A DNA stretch of 64,000 bases from Phoronis australis (taxonomy: Eukaryota > Phoronida > Phoronidae), in the NCBI GenBank assembly GCA_002633005.1, contig NMRA01000643.1, positions 1 to 64,000 on the forward strand. The letters are read 5' to 3'. Made by a program: the position numbers and the translations under genes. Each line of letters opens with the position of its first letter. The first letter of the stretch is position 1. The notes below the pieces were generated by a model. That model was not told where the DNA came from and searched no databases. It saw only the letters and a list, made by a program, of their open reading frames with translations. Shown piece after piece: positions 32,761 through 44,664 of this stretch.

Positions 32761-35700
32761 CCACCAATATAGACTAAACTGTACAAGAACCGGTGCCACG
32801 TCGTCAGAAATTAGACCTCTTTTACAATCGCCCGTAGATTTGAGAACCTGTAGAACAATATACCCATATTGATGATTTTCAGTAAACTGTGTGAGCTTGT
32901 AATACGAAAAAATCTCTGGCTTACTGCTCGAAACAGCAAAGTAAGTAAACTAGTAATTACGCATCTGGAATAATTCTAGACCCTTAGACACCATTTTCGC
33001 GAAACTATACACAGGTTTCAGTCACGATATGGTCCATCAACTCATTCCAGGGCGGGTTTTTTTTTCTCAGTATATCTCCGGAGTTCATAGCTTGAGGTAG
33101 GTGTTTCTTACGATTCGTTTGTACCTCCCAAAGAATGATTTTGGCACCCCTATCAAGTAAACTTTATAGGACAAACCTCCGACCCCCTACAAAAAAAAAC
33201 CTTACCATAAACGCGGGAGTGCGTAACGTGATCAGGTTTAAAAATGACTTTCTCGCGAAACGTTGTTGGAGCATATGTACTCGACCTTCTGGTGACTGTC
33301 TCCTCTAGGTTTGTCCTCACCAAACAACAAAGTTCGCCTTCTTATGGCGACAGGGCGCGGGGTACGGTGCGAAATTGGTGAAGACCAGGGGTGGGGTAAA
33401 GTGGTGGCGGTGGAGAAGAATCTGCCTTTGGGACCACGTTGCAAAAGTTTGGCAAAATGGAATTAGTTTGTACCTTTCAATATAATGTTTACCTGTTTAG
33501 CGGGCCTATTAAAGCCACCAACGAGAGCGGTGAGACTTTTGTCGGGGTATAACTGGTGCCAACAGGGGCTGCATATGGAAATGAAACATGGGTCGACATA
33601 GAAGCGAAAGGGTGGAGGCGGAGCTGTAGTCAACAGGGAGAGGGTTGCCCTCACATTTGTTTCACCCTTACCTCAAAGCAAAACTTTCTTGTGCCTATCG
33701 AAACGTTTTTCTGCAACTCGTGGTTCTTTGGAGCAAAAGACACAGGGTCGTGCCGATGAATCTTCAGGGCTTTGAAGAAACAGCATAACTTGCCACGCTC
33801 CATTGTCACCACAAATCACAATACGTAGATAGGGTTCTTCGACGTAAACTCGAGGACCGTAGGAACCCGGGGACCAGGTACCACCACATAATTTGCAGGG
33901 TGAAACCATGACGACCCGTATAAGCGTAGGACCAGAAGCAGGGGGCAGTTGAAAAAAGAGAAACACAGTGGAGGATGTAGAAGAGAGAAAATTTAAAGAG
34001 AACATTCGTCAACAACCAGTGGATTTACTCTTTTACAGCTCTAACCAGGAAATTTTTAGGGGGCTCATTTTTTGCCGTACAGATCGTCTAAATATCCTTG
34101 AAACGTGATTTCATTCATTTATACTTCGCGAAAAATCGAGAAACGTTGTTATAAACAGATTTTTAAGAGCAAATGAGTTCAGATGTTTGTATTGAAGAAG
34201 ACACTGTGTTTTTCCATGGTGTTGTCTCTGGTAAGGCACAAGAAAGCAACTCTGTCTTCTGTTTTTTCGAAATTGATATAAATTGGGAACATGAAGACAG
34301 CAACATATGCTGCTCATTTCCGGTTTTGGATATATATTTCATCAGGTGTCCCATTCCATGGAGAGTGTCTTACGGTAGTACCCATGGCTATCCTTTTCCT
34401 GTTTTTATTCATATCCTTCTTCTTAGGAGGACATTCACGTTTCAATAGTGGAATCAATTGCACAGCCTTTCCCGTTTTTGTGAAATCGTAGAAACTTTTA
34501 TGTTAGGGAAGGTAACTTCTCGGACGGTCATCCGATGACGGAATTGAATGTCACTCTTTTCCGTTTTTGTAGTTAGATATTCAATCATAATAAGAGACCC
34601 ATTCTGCGTTTCTCTCTTGGAAGGTTGGCCAGGGGAAGTTGCCCCTTTACCTCCTATAAATCAGACACTGCAAACTATTTACGAGGGAAAGTACGTAAAT
34701 CTCAAATTGCTCGAAAAACAGCTGTTTCAAGTCATTCGGCACATAGACAAAAAGTATGAGACCACCATCGAAAGGCTGAAAAATTGAAAAACTTGAAGAA
34801 CACTAGTTTTTAATTCCTTTGAAGTTTGTTATTTGGAACGCATTATCGATGAAGAGGGAGTTTCAAACATGTGTATCATAGAGGGGGTATTATTTTTATG
34901 ACCGTGTACTGTGTACATAACGGATAAAAAGACTGAAAGTGTCTTGAACCAGCAATCGTAAACGAAGCTACAAAAGCGACTGATTCGTGTACGATATTTT
35001 GACAATTAGAAGTTAACCATGTTAGAAACTGATGATGATTCAGTAAACTTAGATGCGCGCTGAAGTTTTGGGAAAATTTATATCATCTTACCAAAACAGC
35101 AAAGAGTGCTACGTGATTTTCTCCAGTCTGAAAAAACCTTCTAAGAAATGGACGTTTCAGCGAACTTTGACAAAGGTTGGTGAAGGTCGGTCAGTTCTAT
35201 ATCATTTACTTCCAAAGGAGGAAGCCACCAAAAACTTGCAGGTATCCGTGTTTCAACAAGGGATCTACTGACACCCCCTAAGACACTTTTCGAAGTATGC
35301 ATGACCCTAATAAAATTAACTTTCCTCAGACTGGAACCTAATAAAGTGAGTCTTGACTTTAGGCCTCGTTTTCCTTCTTTGAAGTTTCTTAGAAGCCGTT
35401 CTTTCTGCACAATTCCGAGATGGTGTTCTTTCTCCTTGTATTTCACCGGATTTCCCAGCCCGCGTTAGGAGTTTCTTACGTAACTACTATACCCGGCCCC
35501 TAAAAGTGATTTTGGCAGTGTCAGCTTCATAGCACTCTAAGGTCAATATCGTGCAAAAGCGAGGAATCTAGAATTTGAGACCATGGATGGAGCAAGATTT
35601 AGCGAAATCACATTAGTTTGTGCCCTCCCTCCAATATTGTTTACCTCCGTAAGGCCAGGGCTTGCATTCTGAAAGTTTGCAGTGGAGACGTAGCTCTAAT

Positions 35701-36024
35701 TTTCGGAATGGCAAACCCATGCATGCCTCCATTCATCAAAGCATCGGGGAACCTGGTAGAGACATTAAACCTTCCGCGTCCTCCACCAAATCAAAACTAC
35801 ACGATCTCGAGCAACGTTGTTTTCACCACAGTGATTCAAATTGGGTGCTGAGAGACCATTTACGTTGGGTCTAAAACAATATCATAACAACCGCAAAATG
35901 TGTTTGAACACTAACGGCATTGATTTGGCCTTGTTGACTGACGAAATTCGAGTTCGGATACCTATGCGTACTAGCTAGCACCAGGTACTATGAAGCTGAA
36001 CAAACGCCATCTACAAGTCTGCAC
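32761..36024. other. Gene-poor stretch with unsupported frames
   Basis: Several 60-110-codon frames occur on both strands (minus 33673-34005, plus 34173-34448, minus 35141-35446). None shows a family motif, clear splice borders or consistent coding bias. It is the 3' flank of the first receptor gene. Confidence 0.4.
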
Positions 36025-37137
36025 TCACTCTCGAACAAATAAGGTGAACACAGACTTCGATTGAGTTCTGCCACATGCGGTCACGGTCCCGCTTCTGATG
36101 GTTGCCTTCACCTCTTTTTTGCATTTTGAACAGATCACGAGTCGCAACTCGTTTCGAAATTTGGAGCCGTTGACACAGTACAGGAAAAAGTTGAAGGCAT
36201 AGTTGGACATCATGAGGGTATGTAAAGCTTTGAAAGTAAGTTTACATATTTCCCCTTCAGGACCAGGATTATGCAGGGAGCATCTCACCTCCATTATTCT
36301 GAGTGTTCGGAATAGTAACAGAGGGAAGTCTGTGATGACAAAGAAGAACGCAGCAAACAGTAGCATTCGAGTCATCTGATGGTCTCGTCGGTAAAAATTT
36401 CGCACGAATCCGGCATTGTGCCTTGACATCCTTACTCTCTGTTTGCCAAGACCCACCAGAAGAGAGATGTTGAATACTAGAATAAGAGAACCAGGAACTA
36501 GTCCTTCTATACTGACCTCGAACATGCTGAACTTTCGAACAATGTCCATATAACGAGCGTTGTAGGCGACACATAAACCATTATGGACACTCACTAACCA
36601 AATATTCTTCACTCCAGTTAAAGATATGAGAAAGATAATTCCAATAACGACACACACGGCTCTTTTGGGGGTGCAAATGGTGAGGCAACGGAGCGGAAAT
36701 AGTACTGCAATCATGCGGTCGGTAGTCAACGCAACCAGAGTCCAGTTAGAAATCCTACGAGTGCTCTGTAAACAAGTTTTCCATATTACGCACACGGCGG
36801 GGTTACTTATGACTTCGGTATAAACTGTACCAACGAAGAGATTGATAAGATTAAAGAACAAGGCAAGGATATCAAAACAAGCTAAGTTGATGAAGTAGAC
36901 ACCACAGGAAGTCATACGAAACGATCTCCGCGTAAACACACACAGCGACAACGTGTTTCCTACCACTGAGATCGAAAAGTAGACCGGAATAATCAGTCGA
37001 ACAATCTTTGGCATTAAATCTGTCTGATGTGTGCAACTTCGAAAATCCTCCACAGTAGTGCTATTGATGTACTTCGAATCATTAATTGGAAGCCCAGTTG
37101 TATGTGTCATGTCGGAATCAAGTTCAGTGAAATTCAT
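36025..37137 (-). CDS. Rhodopsin-like (class A) G-protein-coupled receptor, probably peptide receptor
   Basis: A single intronless exon of 370 codons. The N-terminus has three N-glycosylation sequons (NFT, NDS, NST). Seven hydrophobic segments follow at about 46-68 (with G-N 60-61), 78-101 (NLACFD), 114-142, 160-176, 209-231, 254-278 and 300-321. Cys116 and Cys189 fit the conserved extracellular disulphide. The DRY motif is DRM (140-142), and helix 7 has N-F-x-x-Y (316-320) in place of NPxxY. The Cys336/Cys339 region could be palmitoylated. The pattern resembles FMRFamide/TRH-type orphan peptide receptors of invertebrates; ligand unknown. A paralogue in the same orientation lies at 43000-44163, indicating tandem or retro-duplication. 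The first Met gives a full-length receptor. Confidence 0.93.
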   Translation of the reverse strand: MNFTELDSDMTHTTGLPINDSKYINSTTVEDFRSCTHQTDLMPKIVRLIIPVYFSISVVGNTLSLCVFTRRSFRMTSCGVYFINLACFDILALFFNLINLFVGTVYTEVISNPAVCVIWKTCLQSTRRISNWTLVALTTDRMIAVLFPLRCLTICTPKRAVCVVIGIIFLISLTGVKNIWLVSVHNGLCVAYNARYMDIVRKFSMFEVSIEGLVPGSLILVFNISLLVGLGKQRVRMSRHNAGFVRNFYRRDHQMTRMLLFAAFFFVITDFPLLLFRTLRIMEVRCSLHNPGPEGEICKLTFKALHTLMMSNYAFNFFLYCVNGSKFRNELRLVICSKCKKEVKATIRSGTVTACGRTQSKSVFTLFVRE

Positions 37138-37454
37138 TTCTGTGTTGCCTGAACTAGTTAGTTGCTTGTAAAAAACGAAATGCGAGGGCGAAGACAGACG
37201 TTAAGACTCTCCAAGTCAATCGCATTCTTGCATTGAGGTCTAATTATGTTTCTTAATGCCATGGCCAACCTTGCTTGAAAGTAAAGTACGCCCACATTTA
37301 AAACCTCAAACTATACATCTTCCAGAAAAAAATTGTGGTTGTACAACACGAAATACAGACGATGCATGACTACTGATTGGCGGTACTTGTTATAAAACTA
37401 TTATTCGGTGTCTAGTCCATTGAATAAGAAGACGCCATTTAACGGAAAGTCTCT
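37138..37454. other. 5' flank of the receptor gene
   Basis: Presumed promoter region of the minus-strand receptor; no clear TATA box was identified. Confidence 0.4.
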
Positions 37455-37712
37455 TTTATGATCGACATATGTCCCGAATGATATATGATAGTTCGTGCGT
37501 CGCAAGTTCGTTACCAGAGATGAAACCAAGACCGGGGTAGGCGATATAAGGTCATTTATTATGACTAATAGAATTACAAGTAAGGTCATTTATATGACTA
37601 GTACAATAACAAGTAAGACAAGTTATATGACTAATACAATTACAAATAATAAGTAGTGACTAAACATAAGTAAGGTAAAAAATACTAATCTCTGGTAAGA
37701 TGGGCAAATGAA
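37455..37712. repeat. Direct repeat, copy 1 (about 250 bp)
   Basis: It starts TTTATGATCGACATATGTCC, contains ACCAGAGATGAAACCAAGAC and ends at GGGCAAATGAAAAGC. Inside are three decayed tandem units of about 35 bp (AAGGTCATTTATATGACTAA type). A close copy lies at 38060-38292. Confidence 0.75.
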
Positions 37713-38059
37713 AAGCACCGGCCACGTGGAGGTACATGTACGAGGGAATGCCGAAAAGAGGGAAGGTAGGGGGTGGGGAAAATGTAAGAAGTTTTAGACG
37801 TACGTCGACGAGGCTGGAACTTAGCAGGTGAACAGGAAACGAGGTTACAATAACAATGTGAATTCCTAAGCACACGTGACAATCATCAGCCTATGAGAGC
37901 CCAGAGCTAACCAAACTCTGGGCACGTGATGACAACTGACCAATGAGGCTGGTAGAACGAGTAGTCCTACACAAAGGAATTAATGGACTAGAACGAATTG
38001 AGGGGGAAAGGAGTGAGACGGGCCCATGTGCTCACATAAATATATTTAACGAGTGAAAC
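37713..38059. other. Unique spacer between the two direct repeats
   Basis: About 350 bp without a supported gene. Direct repeats of 250 bp around a short non-coding core could be a small LTR-type (TRIM-like) element, but the repeat ends are not TG...CA, so a segmental duplication is equally likely. Confidence 0.35.
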
Positions 38060-38292
38060 ACCATTTATGATCGACATATGTCCCGAATGATATATAATAG
38101 TTTGTGCGTCGCAAGCTTGTTACCAGAGATGAAACCAAGACCGGGGTAGGCGATAAAAGGTCATTTATTATGACTAATACAGTTACAAGTAAGGTCAGTT
38201 ATATGGCTAATTGAATTACAAATAATAGGTAGTGACTAAACATAAGTAAGGTAAAAAATACTAATCTCTGGTAATATGGGCAAATAAAAAGC
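38060..38292. repeat. Direct repeat, copy 2
   Basis: Near-identical to 37455-37712 but lacking one internal tandem unit. Confidence 0.75.
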
Positions 38293-38343
38293 GCCACAAG
38301 AGATGTAGTAAGACAGTTCATGCCCTATCCAGACTTGGGTTAC

Positions 38344-38621
38344 CTAAAGTTTCGAGACTTGTCCGTTGGATCAGTTTGATTTGCTGCATGTCGGACGCCA
38401 TAGGTATTTTTAAAAAAATGGCAACGTTACGCGTGATGTCGTTGTTGCTAACCAGCGTGCAGTTTCTATGCAACCGGGACCAGATCCTTTGAAAAATGTA
38501 GATGTAACTTGAGCACGTACGTGTAGCAGTTGAGGGCTGGTGTTCCTCAAAGCTAGTTTCTTGTAAGTTCGGGGAGATCACGTCTTCAATCGTCAGCATC
38601 TTGTGTTACGGAACAGCTGGC
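38344..38621 (-). CDS. Candidate first coding exon, unrecognised
   Basis: A good acceptor (TTATTTCAG) precedes 22 untranslated bases and an ATG at 38599. The frame begins 'MLTIEDVISPNLQETSFEEH' and stays open to a donor-like GTAACC at 38342-38343, or to a stop at 38318 if unspliced. The first 35 codons look protein-like and acidic. No domain is recognised and no following exon was found. Confidence 0.3.
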
Positions 38622-41600
38622 CTGAAATAATCAGTCAGCTTCTTAAAGGGCTTTCTGATTTTACTTCCAGTGTTTGTCCCAGATATCTTTGAGAGTCGAT
38701 TGCACCTTTGGTAGATAAACTGCCGACATTTTGCTCAAAATTTATACACTCGTTCAGTCGCGTTTATAACATAGCCTATCCTATCATCTTCTCACTTCCT
38801 CTGAACGCGAGATTATTCCAGCGGTGTAACCCTAGAAAGATAGTAGGGGGACGCAGAACTCAGAAAGAACCAAAGAAGAGAATAGCTGTTATTTGTTACT
38901 GAGTTTGATCACAAGAATGCTGAAAATGGAATTCTATGTAGGGGGTGCATCCCCTGCAGGTAAAATACGAGAGGACGACGTGCTTTCCCTGACACCCCGT
39001 TACTACACCTTGAAGCATTCTTAACAATTTCATTCATTCACAATGTACATATTATGTCTTTCCGCTGAATTTTTCGAGTAGATTTCCACTTCGTTTCGTG
39101 AACCATCAGCACTCTCGCTTTCACAAAATGTAGGATGTATTATTTTTACACTGAGAGACACAGACTAACGGGTACTGCTCTTGAGTCCAAAGGTTCACAA
39201 GATTAAAGTGTACGCTAGTTCTGAAAGCTCATTAGTCCGAAAACTAATAACGCGAAGTCGTAGACCGAAGAGCTGCAAAATATACCAGTGGGCAAAAAAT
39301 GATGATCAAAGTTCATTGCACACTGCCGAAAGTTGTTCGGGACATTTTAAATCCACTTGCTAGTTGAAAATTAGTTTCAGATAGGCCTAGCGCATATGCA
39401 CATAAATTGCAGAACGTTTTGTTCGAAATCGGCGCAGTAGCCTCGTGTCGGAACATCAAGAGATGTACAGCTTTGGAAAGGAAATTTGTCAAGCATGTCA
39501 AGAGCATTTGTGAATAGGAGCACTCCTTATATTGGAGATGTCAGGAGATGGTTAAAAATGAGTCCTGAATTCTCCCCCCCCCCCTCCCAAACGACAAGAA
39601 TAGCTAAAGGGAATCCCCTTTTTATGGAAAGTGCGATCGCGACTTTGCCCCCCTTGGGTCGGGAGCCGGAGGAGACAAGATGCATCCGCTGCTATGCACG
39701 AATTGCATCAAAAGCCTATGCCGCATCACAATATAGTCACAAGAACGTGCTGCACACATAGAACACAGCATAATTTTCTAAACGGCCTCGGTTAGCACAG
39801 CATCGTGCCAAATTATATCAGACCCAAAGGCTATCAATGTCTTATAAATTGATATGGAAGTGGTAAAATTGGCAAAATTAGCAGAACCACTTTAAATCAA
39901 GACTTCTTTCATGATTCATACAACTTCTTTTGAAAAGTTCCTCGTAGTTTCAAGATTTCGCAAGTTAATCCCGTCTCGTAAGACGCTTGCCCCGAATGAG
40001 TTTTGAAAGGTAATAGTTTCTAGTTAAAAATGACATATATCGAGAATCGATAAAATTAGGCAGTGTAGAAACAGCTCTTTAAAAGGCAGCAAAATATTTC
40101 TTCAAAAACATTTAAGGCTTCCGGGCCTTAATGAGTGCGGCTCTTCATCAGGTATGAATGGCTTACTTATGCCAACCTGTTCAGAACTACAAAGTGTATT
40201 CCCTGTTTGTACATTGTATAATTCTAGTGTTAGAGAATTTCTAAACGGTGTTCCCATAAAAAAGAGAATATGTTATATGAACCACGTAGTACAATCACAC
40301 CCTTTCTTGAGATTAAAAAGTATTTTTCTACCGAATATGGTACAAAAAAAGCGTCATTTATATTGACGAAGATCGTCCAGAATGATATATCAAAAAGCGT
40401 TGCAGACTTTCCCCAATTCCTTCTTAGTGACAAGTCTAGAAAATAAATTTATACTAATTGATCAAAGCCACAATGAAACAAAATGAGATGTCATTTTAAG
40501 TACTCGATCATTGGATGAGTGGCGGAGTTTTGCCCATCGTTGTCTTTTGTTGATTTTTCGTTCAGTATACGAAGCTAAAATGGTTCCAAGTACAACGCAG
40601 GCTATTGGGTACAAACGGTAAACTTAAAATCGGTGCCACAAATTCGCAGTTAGGAACTTTCTGCAAAAAAAGAACCTTGGGATATACTTCATCCTCATTG
40701 GTCTTGCGCACCATAAGGGGCTGGGGGCTATAGCCCCCAATTATTTCAATTCTGCGCCGCCCATGGTCCATGGGCGGCACTTCATAGGGGGATGGACGCT
40801 TTAGCCCCTCGCTTATTTCAGTGCCCATGGAGTATCTTCTGGTCGGCACTCGTCCAATGGGAATCAATCACAAGAAAGCATATGTCCGATTTTATTTCTA
40901 CAAACATTGTTTTTGGCAAACACTCACGGTTTACTAATCAAAATTTGGTACTAACTGTCGGCAAATATCGTCATAAAAACAGAGATTTCCTGATATTACA
41001 ATGTTGAAAATATAATATGTTTTACATAAACTGCAAAACTTTAAGATTCGACGATAAGAGGGTCCCTATATATGGATATTTATTTAGTAACCCCGATTCA
41101 ATATATGAATGAAAGAGCTTACAAAAACTAAACAGTTAGTATAGTATAACGTCAATGAATAAACGTATTGAAAAATAATAAATTATCAGGACGGCGGAGT
41201 TGGGGCTCTGCACAATGCAAGCAAGCTCGTGTGCAACGCAGATGAAAAGACACTCAGCAAAATCAACATTTTTAACATCGTTTTGTTATCGCGGCGGAAG
41301 GAAGATTACCGATGACCGTTGAACCACCAACGTCTGCTCCCCAACATCCCCCAACATCACTATCAAGAAATTTCAAGCCAAAGCAAACTTTTAACTTTCG
41401 GGATCATTATTAACCTTTGAATTTATAGACCTTCAGACTAGTGGAACTTTGAATATCAACCAAGACACACCAGCAACTGTCATAAGTGTTCAATACAACT
41501 TTGATGTACAGTTGCCGCTCATCATCGGAAGCGTTTGGCTCTGCATCTCATTTCCCAATGAGGCAAGTTTAAATGTTTCTCACCAGCTGGGATTACAATA

Positions 41601-42999
41601 GCCACTTACCACAGAGCTTAGATTTTAACTCACTGGCTTCTTTTGCTAGGGATTAGGGGACAGAGATGAGTGTCCATGGTAACGGTTACCTGTTCGGCTA
41701 TGCGAAAATGCAGTCTTTCCCGCCCATTCTAGACACTGCGACTATTAAAACTCAAACTTGGTCATTGAAAATTGAACCTTTTCGTTGTTTGAACGGAAAA
41801 AATCGGTCAACTACACAGCAGAAAATGAGAATGATTGATCTCAAAGAATGTAGTGAAATTTGAACGGTGAAGGGTGTCGAGCGAATCACCAGTATGCATG
41901 TTCAGTCTTATAGGCCTGATCTTTGCGAGCTCTTTCAGGTTATAACATTCTTGTCGAGCAGACGCGGCTTTATTAATGGGATCAATTCTATGAAACGTGA
42001 TAGTGCGTGAAATTATAATTTTCAAAGAACTATCCCCTTGAGTGATTCCAAGATACTGAATATAAAACATGATTTTACCTTATGTTTAATTAACTGTTCG
42101 TGTTTCATTTGAGGAATTGATTGTGTTCTGTCCCGTTTCTTGCTATGTTCAGAACAATTCTTCTAGACTTCAAGGGCTGGAATCTAATCGTTCTACTCGA
42201 AGTCGAACTGCAAATTATTTTTGTCATCTACCGTTCTACTTTCGTGAAAACTGAAGATAAATGTCTGTTATACCGTACTCGAGTATATTATGGTTTGTGC
42301 AAACGGCGAGATTCTAGTCCAAGTTCGCATTTGATGAACCCTAGATTCCAGCACAAACCTCGAGTAAAATCTCAAGATTTCTAGTAAAAAATAAAAATAT
42401 TCGAGTTCAGACTCGATCTTTTAGTCTCAATGATGAGGCCATTAAATGCAAACTACAGTTAGACAGTTATCCATCTAAGCCATTTTGTACTCCCGCATAG
42501 AATAATGACACTCATTTCTTCGGGTTAGCACAAACTGAGAAAATGACAGTATGGGCCTTGGACGGTGATGGCATGGAATAATGTGAGGCTAGACAAAATG
42601 TTCCCGACAAAAACTAAATTTTAATTAAAATTCTCTACTTGTGACATCTTTGTGACTTCGTACCCTCTCTTGCCAATCAATGATTTTGCAATGGTCATAC
42701 TGAATTTTCAGACATGTTTTTTTGGACATCGAAAGTAATGCTTTATCCTTGAACTTTGATAATGGCACCCATCGGACGGATAAAGAAAATTTGACAAAAG
42801 ACAGCATGGAAGTGTACTGTTTGATGATGCTGGGAGAAGCTGGTCTGGTTTGGTGAGAAGCGCGAGTAGTGTCGAAAATCTCCATGTAAAAACAACCCAC
42901 CTTTCAGTGACGCCTTACAGAGACGAAAAGGATTAAGTGAGTTAGGTGTGTATCGTTCAAGAAAGTCTGCAAAACTTCTCATATCCTCGCAAGTGTCTG
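38622..42999. other. Gene-poor stretch between the two receptors
   Basis: About 4.4 kb with only short frames; no receptor fragments or spliced coding blocks were recognised. It contains a palindromic block at 40722-40778. Confidence 0.45.
40722..40778. repeat. Two neighbouring perfect palindromes
   Basis: TGGGGGCTATAGCCCCCA (40722-40739) is an 18-bp palindrome. GCCGCCCATGG-T-CCATGGGCGGC (40756-40778) has 11-bp arms. A diverged second copy of the unit (GCTTTAGCCCC ... TTATTTCAGTGCCCATGG) follows at about 40799-40831, so this is probably a dispersed hairpin repeat. Confidence 0.75.
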
Positions 43000-44163
43000 T
43001 CATACGTTTGTGTCACTCACAGATGTCGAGTGAGGCGTTGCAGAAAACGTTTGTGACACTGTTCTGACCTCTGTTGTAACCTCTGTCGAGTTCACGCGCT
43101 GCTCGCCCAACAGGCACGTCAATATCAACCTTCTGCGCGTTGCGTACAATATGAGAACCTCCTCTCTGAACTTGGATCCGTTTACGCAGTAGAGTACAAA
43201 ATTGAAGGCAAAGTTGGACATCATTAGACATTCAAAGATATTGTTTGCCAATGTGCACGCTGCTTTGTTGTTGCCCGAATAAGGCACGGGACACAGTACC
43301 CCAGTCATGTTGAAGGTGCGGAATATACCCGCTGGTACGTACGTAAAGAAGAAGAAGAAGGAGACCAACAACAGCATTTTAGTCATGTGTCTGTCTCGCC
43401 AGTGGACGGCTTGCCTGCATTCGGCGCTTTGTTTTGCAAAGTATTTGTTGAGCCGGAGTTGCTGCTTGCCAAGACCGACCAAAATCGTGATGTTGAATGC
43501 CAGAATCAGAGCACTGGGTACGAAGACTTCAAAAGAGACTTCGACGTAGTTGAAACTACGAACGATGTCCATGTAAAGGACATTGTAAGTCAAACACATT
43601 CCGTTGTGTACACCAATTAACCAAATGTTTTTCACACCAGTTACAGTTATAATCAAAATTATTCCGATGACGACATATACTGCCTTTCTCCTTGTGCACA
43701 GAGTTATGCCTTTCAGCGGAAATAAAATGGCGATCACACGATCAGCCGTTAAAGTGACTAGAGTCCAAATGGAAATCCTGCGACAGTTTTGAAAACAGGT
43801 GCGCCATATGACACACATGACGGGAGTGTTCGTCACTTTGGCGTAGTCTTCGCCAATGACGTTAACTATAAGGTGAAACAAAAACGTTAGCGCATCAAAA
43901 CAGGCTAAGTTCATGAAGTATATGCCACATGAAGTTTTACGGAATGACAATCGTGAGAAAACGCACAGTGATAAGGCATTTCCAATACATGAAACTGAGA
44001 AGTAGATAGGAATCATCACACGCCGAACATATTTCGACGCAGTTATGATCGAGAGGTCTGCGGCAGGAAACTGGACCGTGGGCAATGATGAGTCAATGTT
44101 CATGTTGCTTGAATCGTTTTCCAAATGCAACCAATCGGAATAGCGTGTCGTATTCATTTTCAT
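43000..44163 (-). CDS. Rhodopsin-like (class A) G-protein-coupled receptor, paralogue of the 36 kb receptor
   Basis: A single intronless exon of 387 codons, clearly paralogous to the receptor at 36025-37137, especially from helix 1 to helix 5. The N-terminus carries sequons NTT and NDS. Helix 2 has NLACFD. Cys117 and Cys190 form the likely disulphide. The DRY motif is DRV (141-143), intracellular loop 3 is basic, and helix 7 has N-F-x-x-Y (321-325). The C-tail is longer, Ser/Thr-rich at the end, and so could be phosphorylated for arrestin binding. An in-frame ATG at codon 3 is an alternative start with no effect on the domain. It acts at the plasma membrane; the ligand is unknown, most likely a neuropeptide or small peptide. 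Confidence 0.93.
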   Translation of the reverse strand: MKMNTTRYSDWLHLENDSSNMNIDSSLPTVQFPAADLSIITASKYVRRVMIPIYFSVSCIGNALSLCVFSRLSFRKTSCGIYFMNLACFDALTFLFHLIVNVIGEDYAKVTNTPVMCVIWRTCFQNCRRISIWTLVTLTADRVIAILFPLKGITLCTRRKAVYVVIGIILIITVTGVKNIWLIGVHNGMCLTYNVLYMDIVRSFNYVEVSFEVFVPSALILAFNITILVGLGKQQLRLNKYFAKQSAECRQAVHWRDRHMTKMLLLVSFFFFFTYVPAGIFRTFNMTGVLCPVPYSGNNKAACTLANNIFECLMMSNFAFNFVLYCVNGSKFREEVLILYATRRRLILTCLLGEQRVNSTEVTTEVRTVSQTFSATPHSTSVSDTNV

Positions 44164-44664
44164 CGCATAGTTGCGCTGGTCAACTTCAAAAAATGCTATC
44201 TAGCTCAGGCCGAACATGTCACTCCACAAATGTTTTATCTTTTCAAGCGACCAGCAGAGCCCAATGAAGCGTCGTGCTCAGTATTAATCTGTGCGATTTC
44301 TTTTTTCTCCCTGAATGACCATAATTTACATCCTCTATGCTTGGAAGATAAGGTAAATGTACGCATCAGTGCTACCCAGGATATGGTGACCTGATTTCAA
44401 ATATATGCTTCTATAAAATGCGTCATTACAAAAGTAGTCTGTCAGTCATCACCTTGAAATCAAGTGTTACGGAATTCTAAGCGTATTTAGATTAAAGATT
44501 AAGAAACTATCGTAGAACGAATAAGAATAAATTACGACCAAAAACAATCAAACAAACAGTATTCCGTAAGAAATTAGTTTTACGTGAACCTTACGTTGAT
44601 TTTTAACCCCCGCCATTTATTAAATACCAATCAAAGAATATTTAGAACGACAACGAGTAAATTA
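44164..44664. other. 5' flank of the second receptor
   Basis: Presumed promoter region of the minus-strand gene; nothing specific recognised. Confidence 0.4.

Noticed and set aside
32624-32872. ORF with Cys-Leu-Ser-Val repeats
   Set aside because: It is the translation of the (TCTG)n microsatellite; the flanks show no coding signal.
39560-39600. C-run (CCCCCCCCCC) as a regulatory or viral signal
   Set aside because: It is a simple homopolymer without other context.
43307-43792. Plus-strand frames opposite the second receptor (and 36626-36823 opposite the first)
   Set aside because: They are antisense shadows of the receptor coding sequences.
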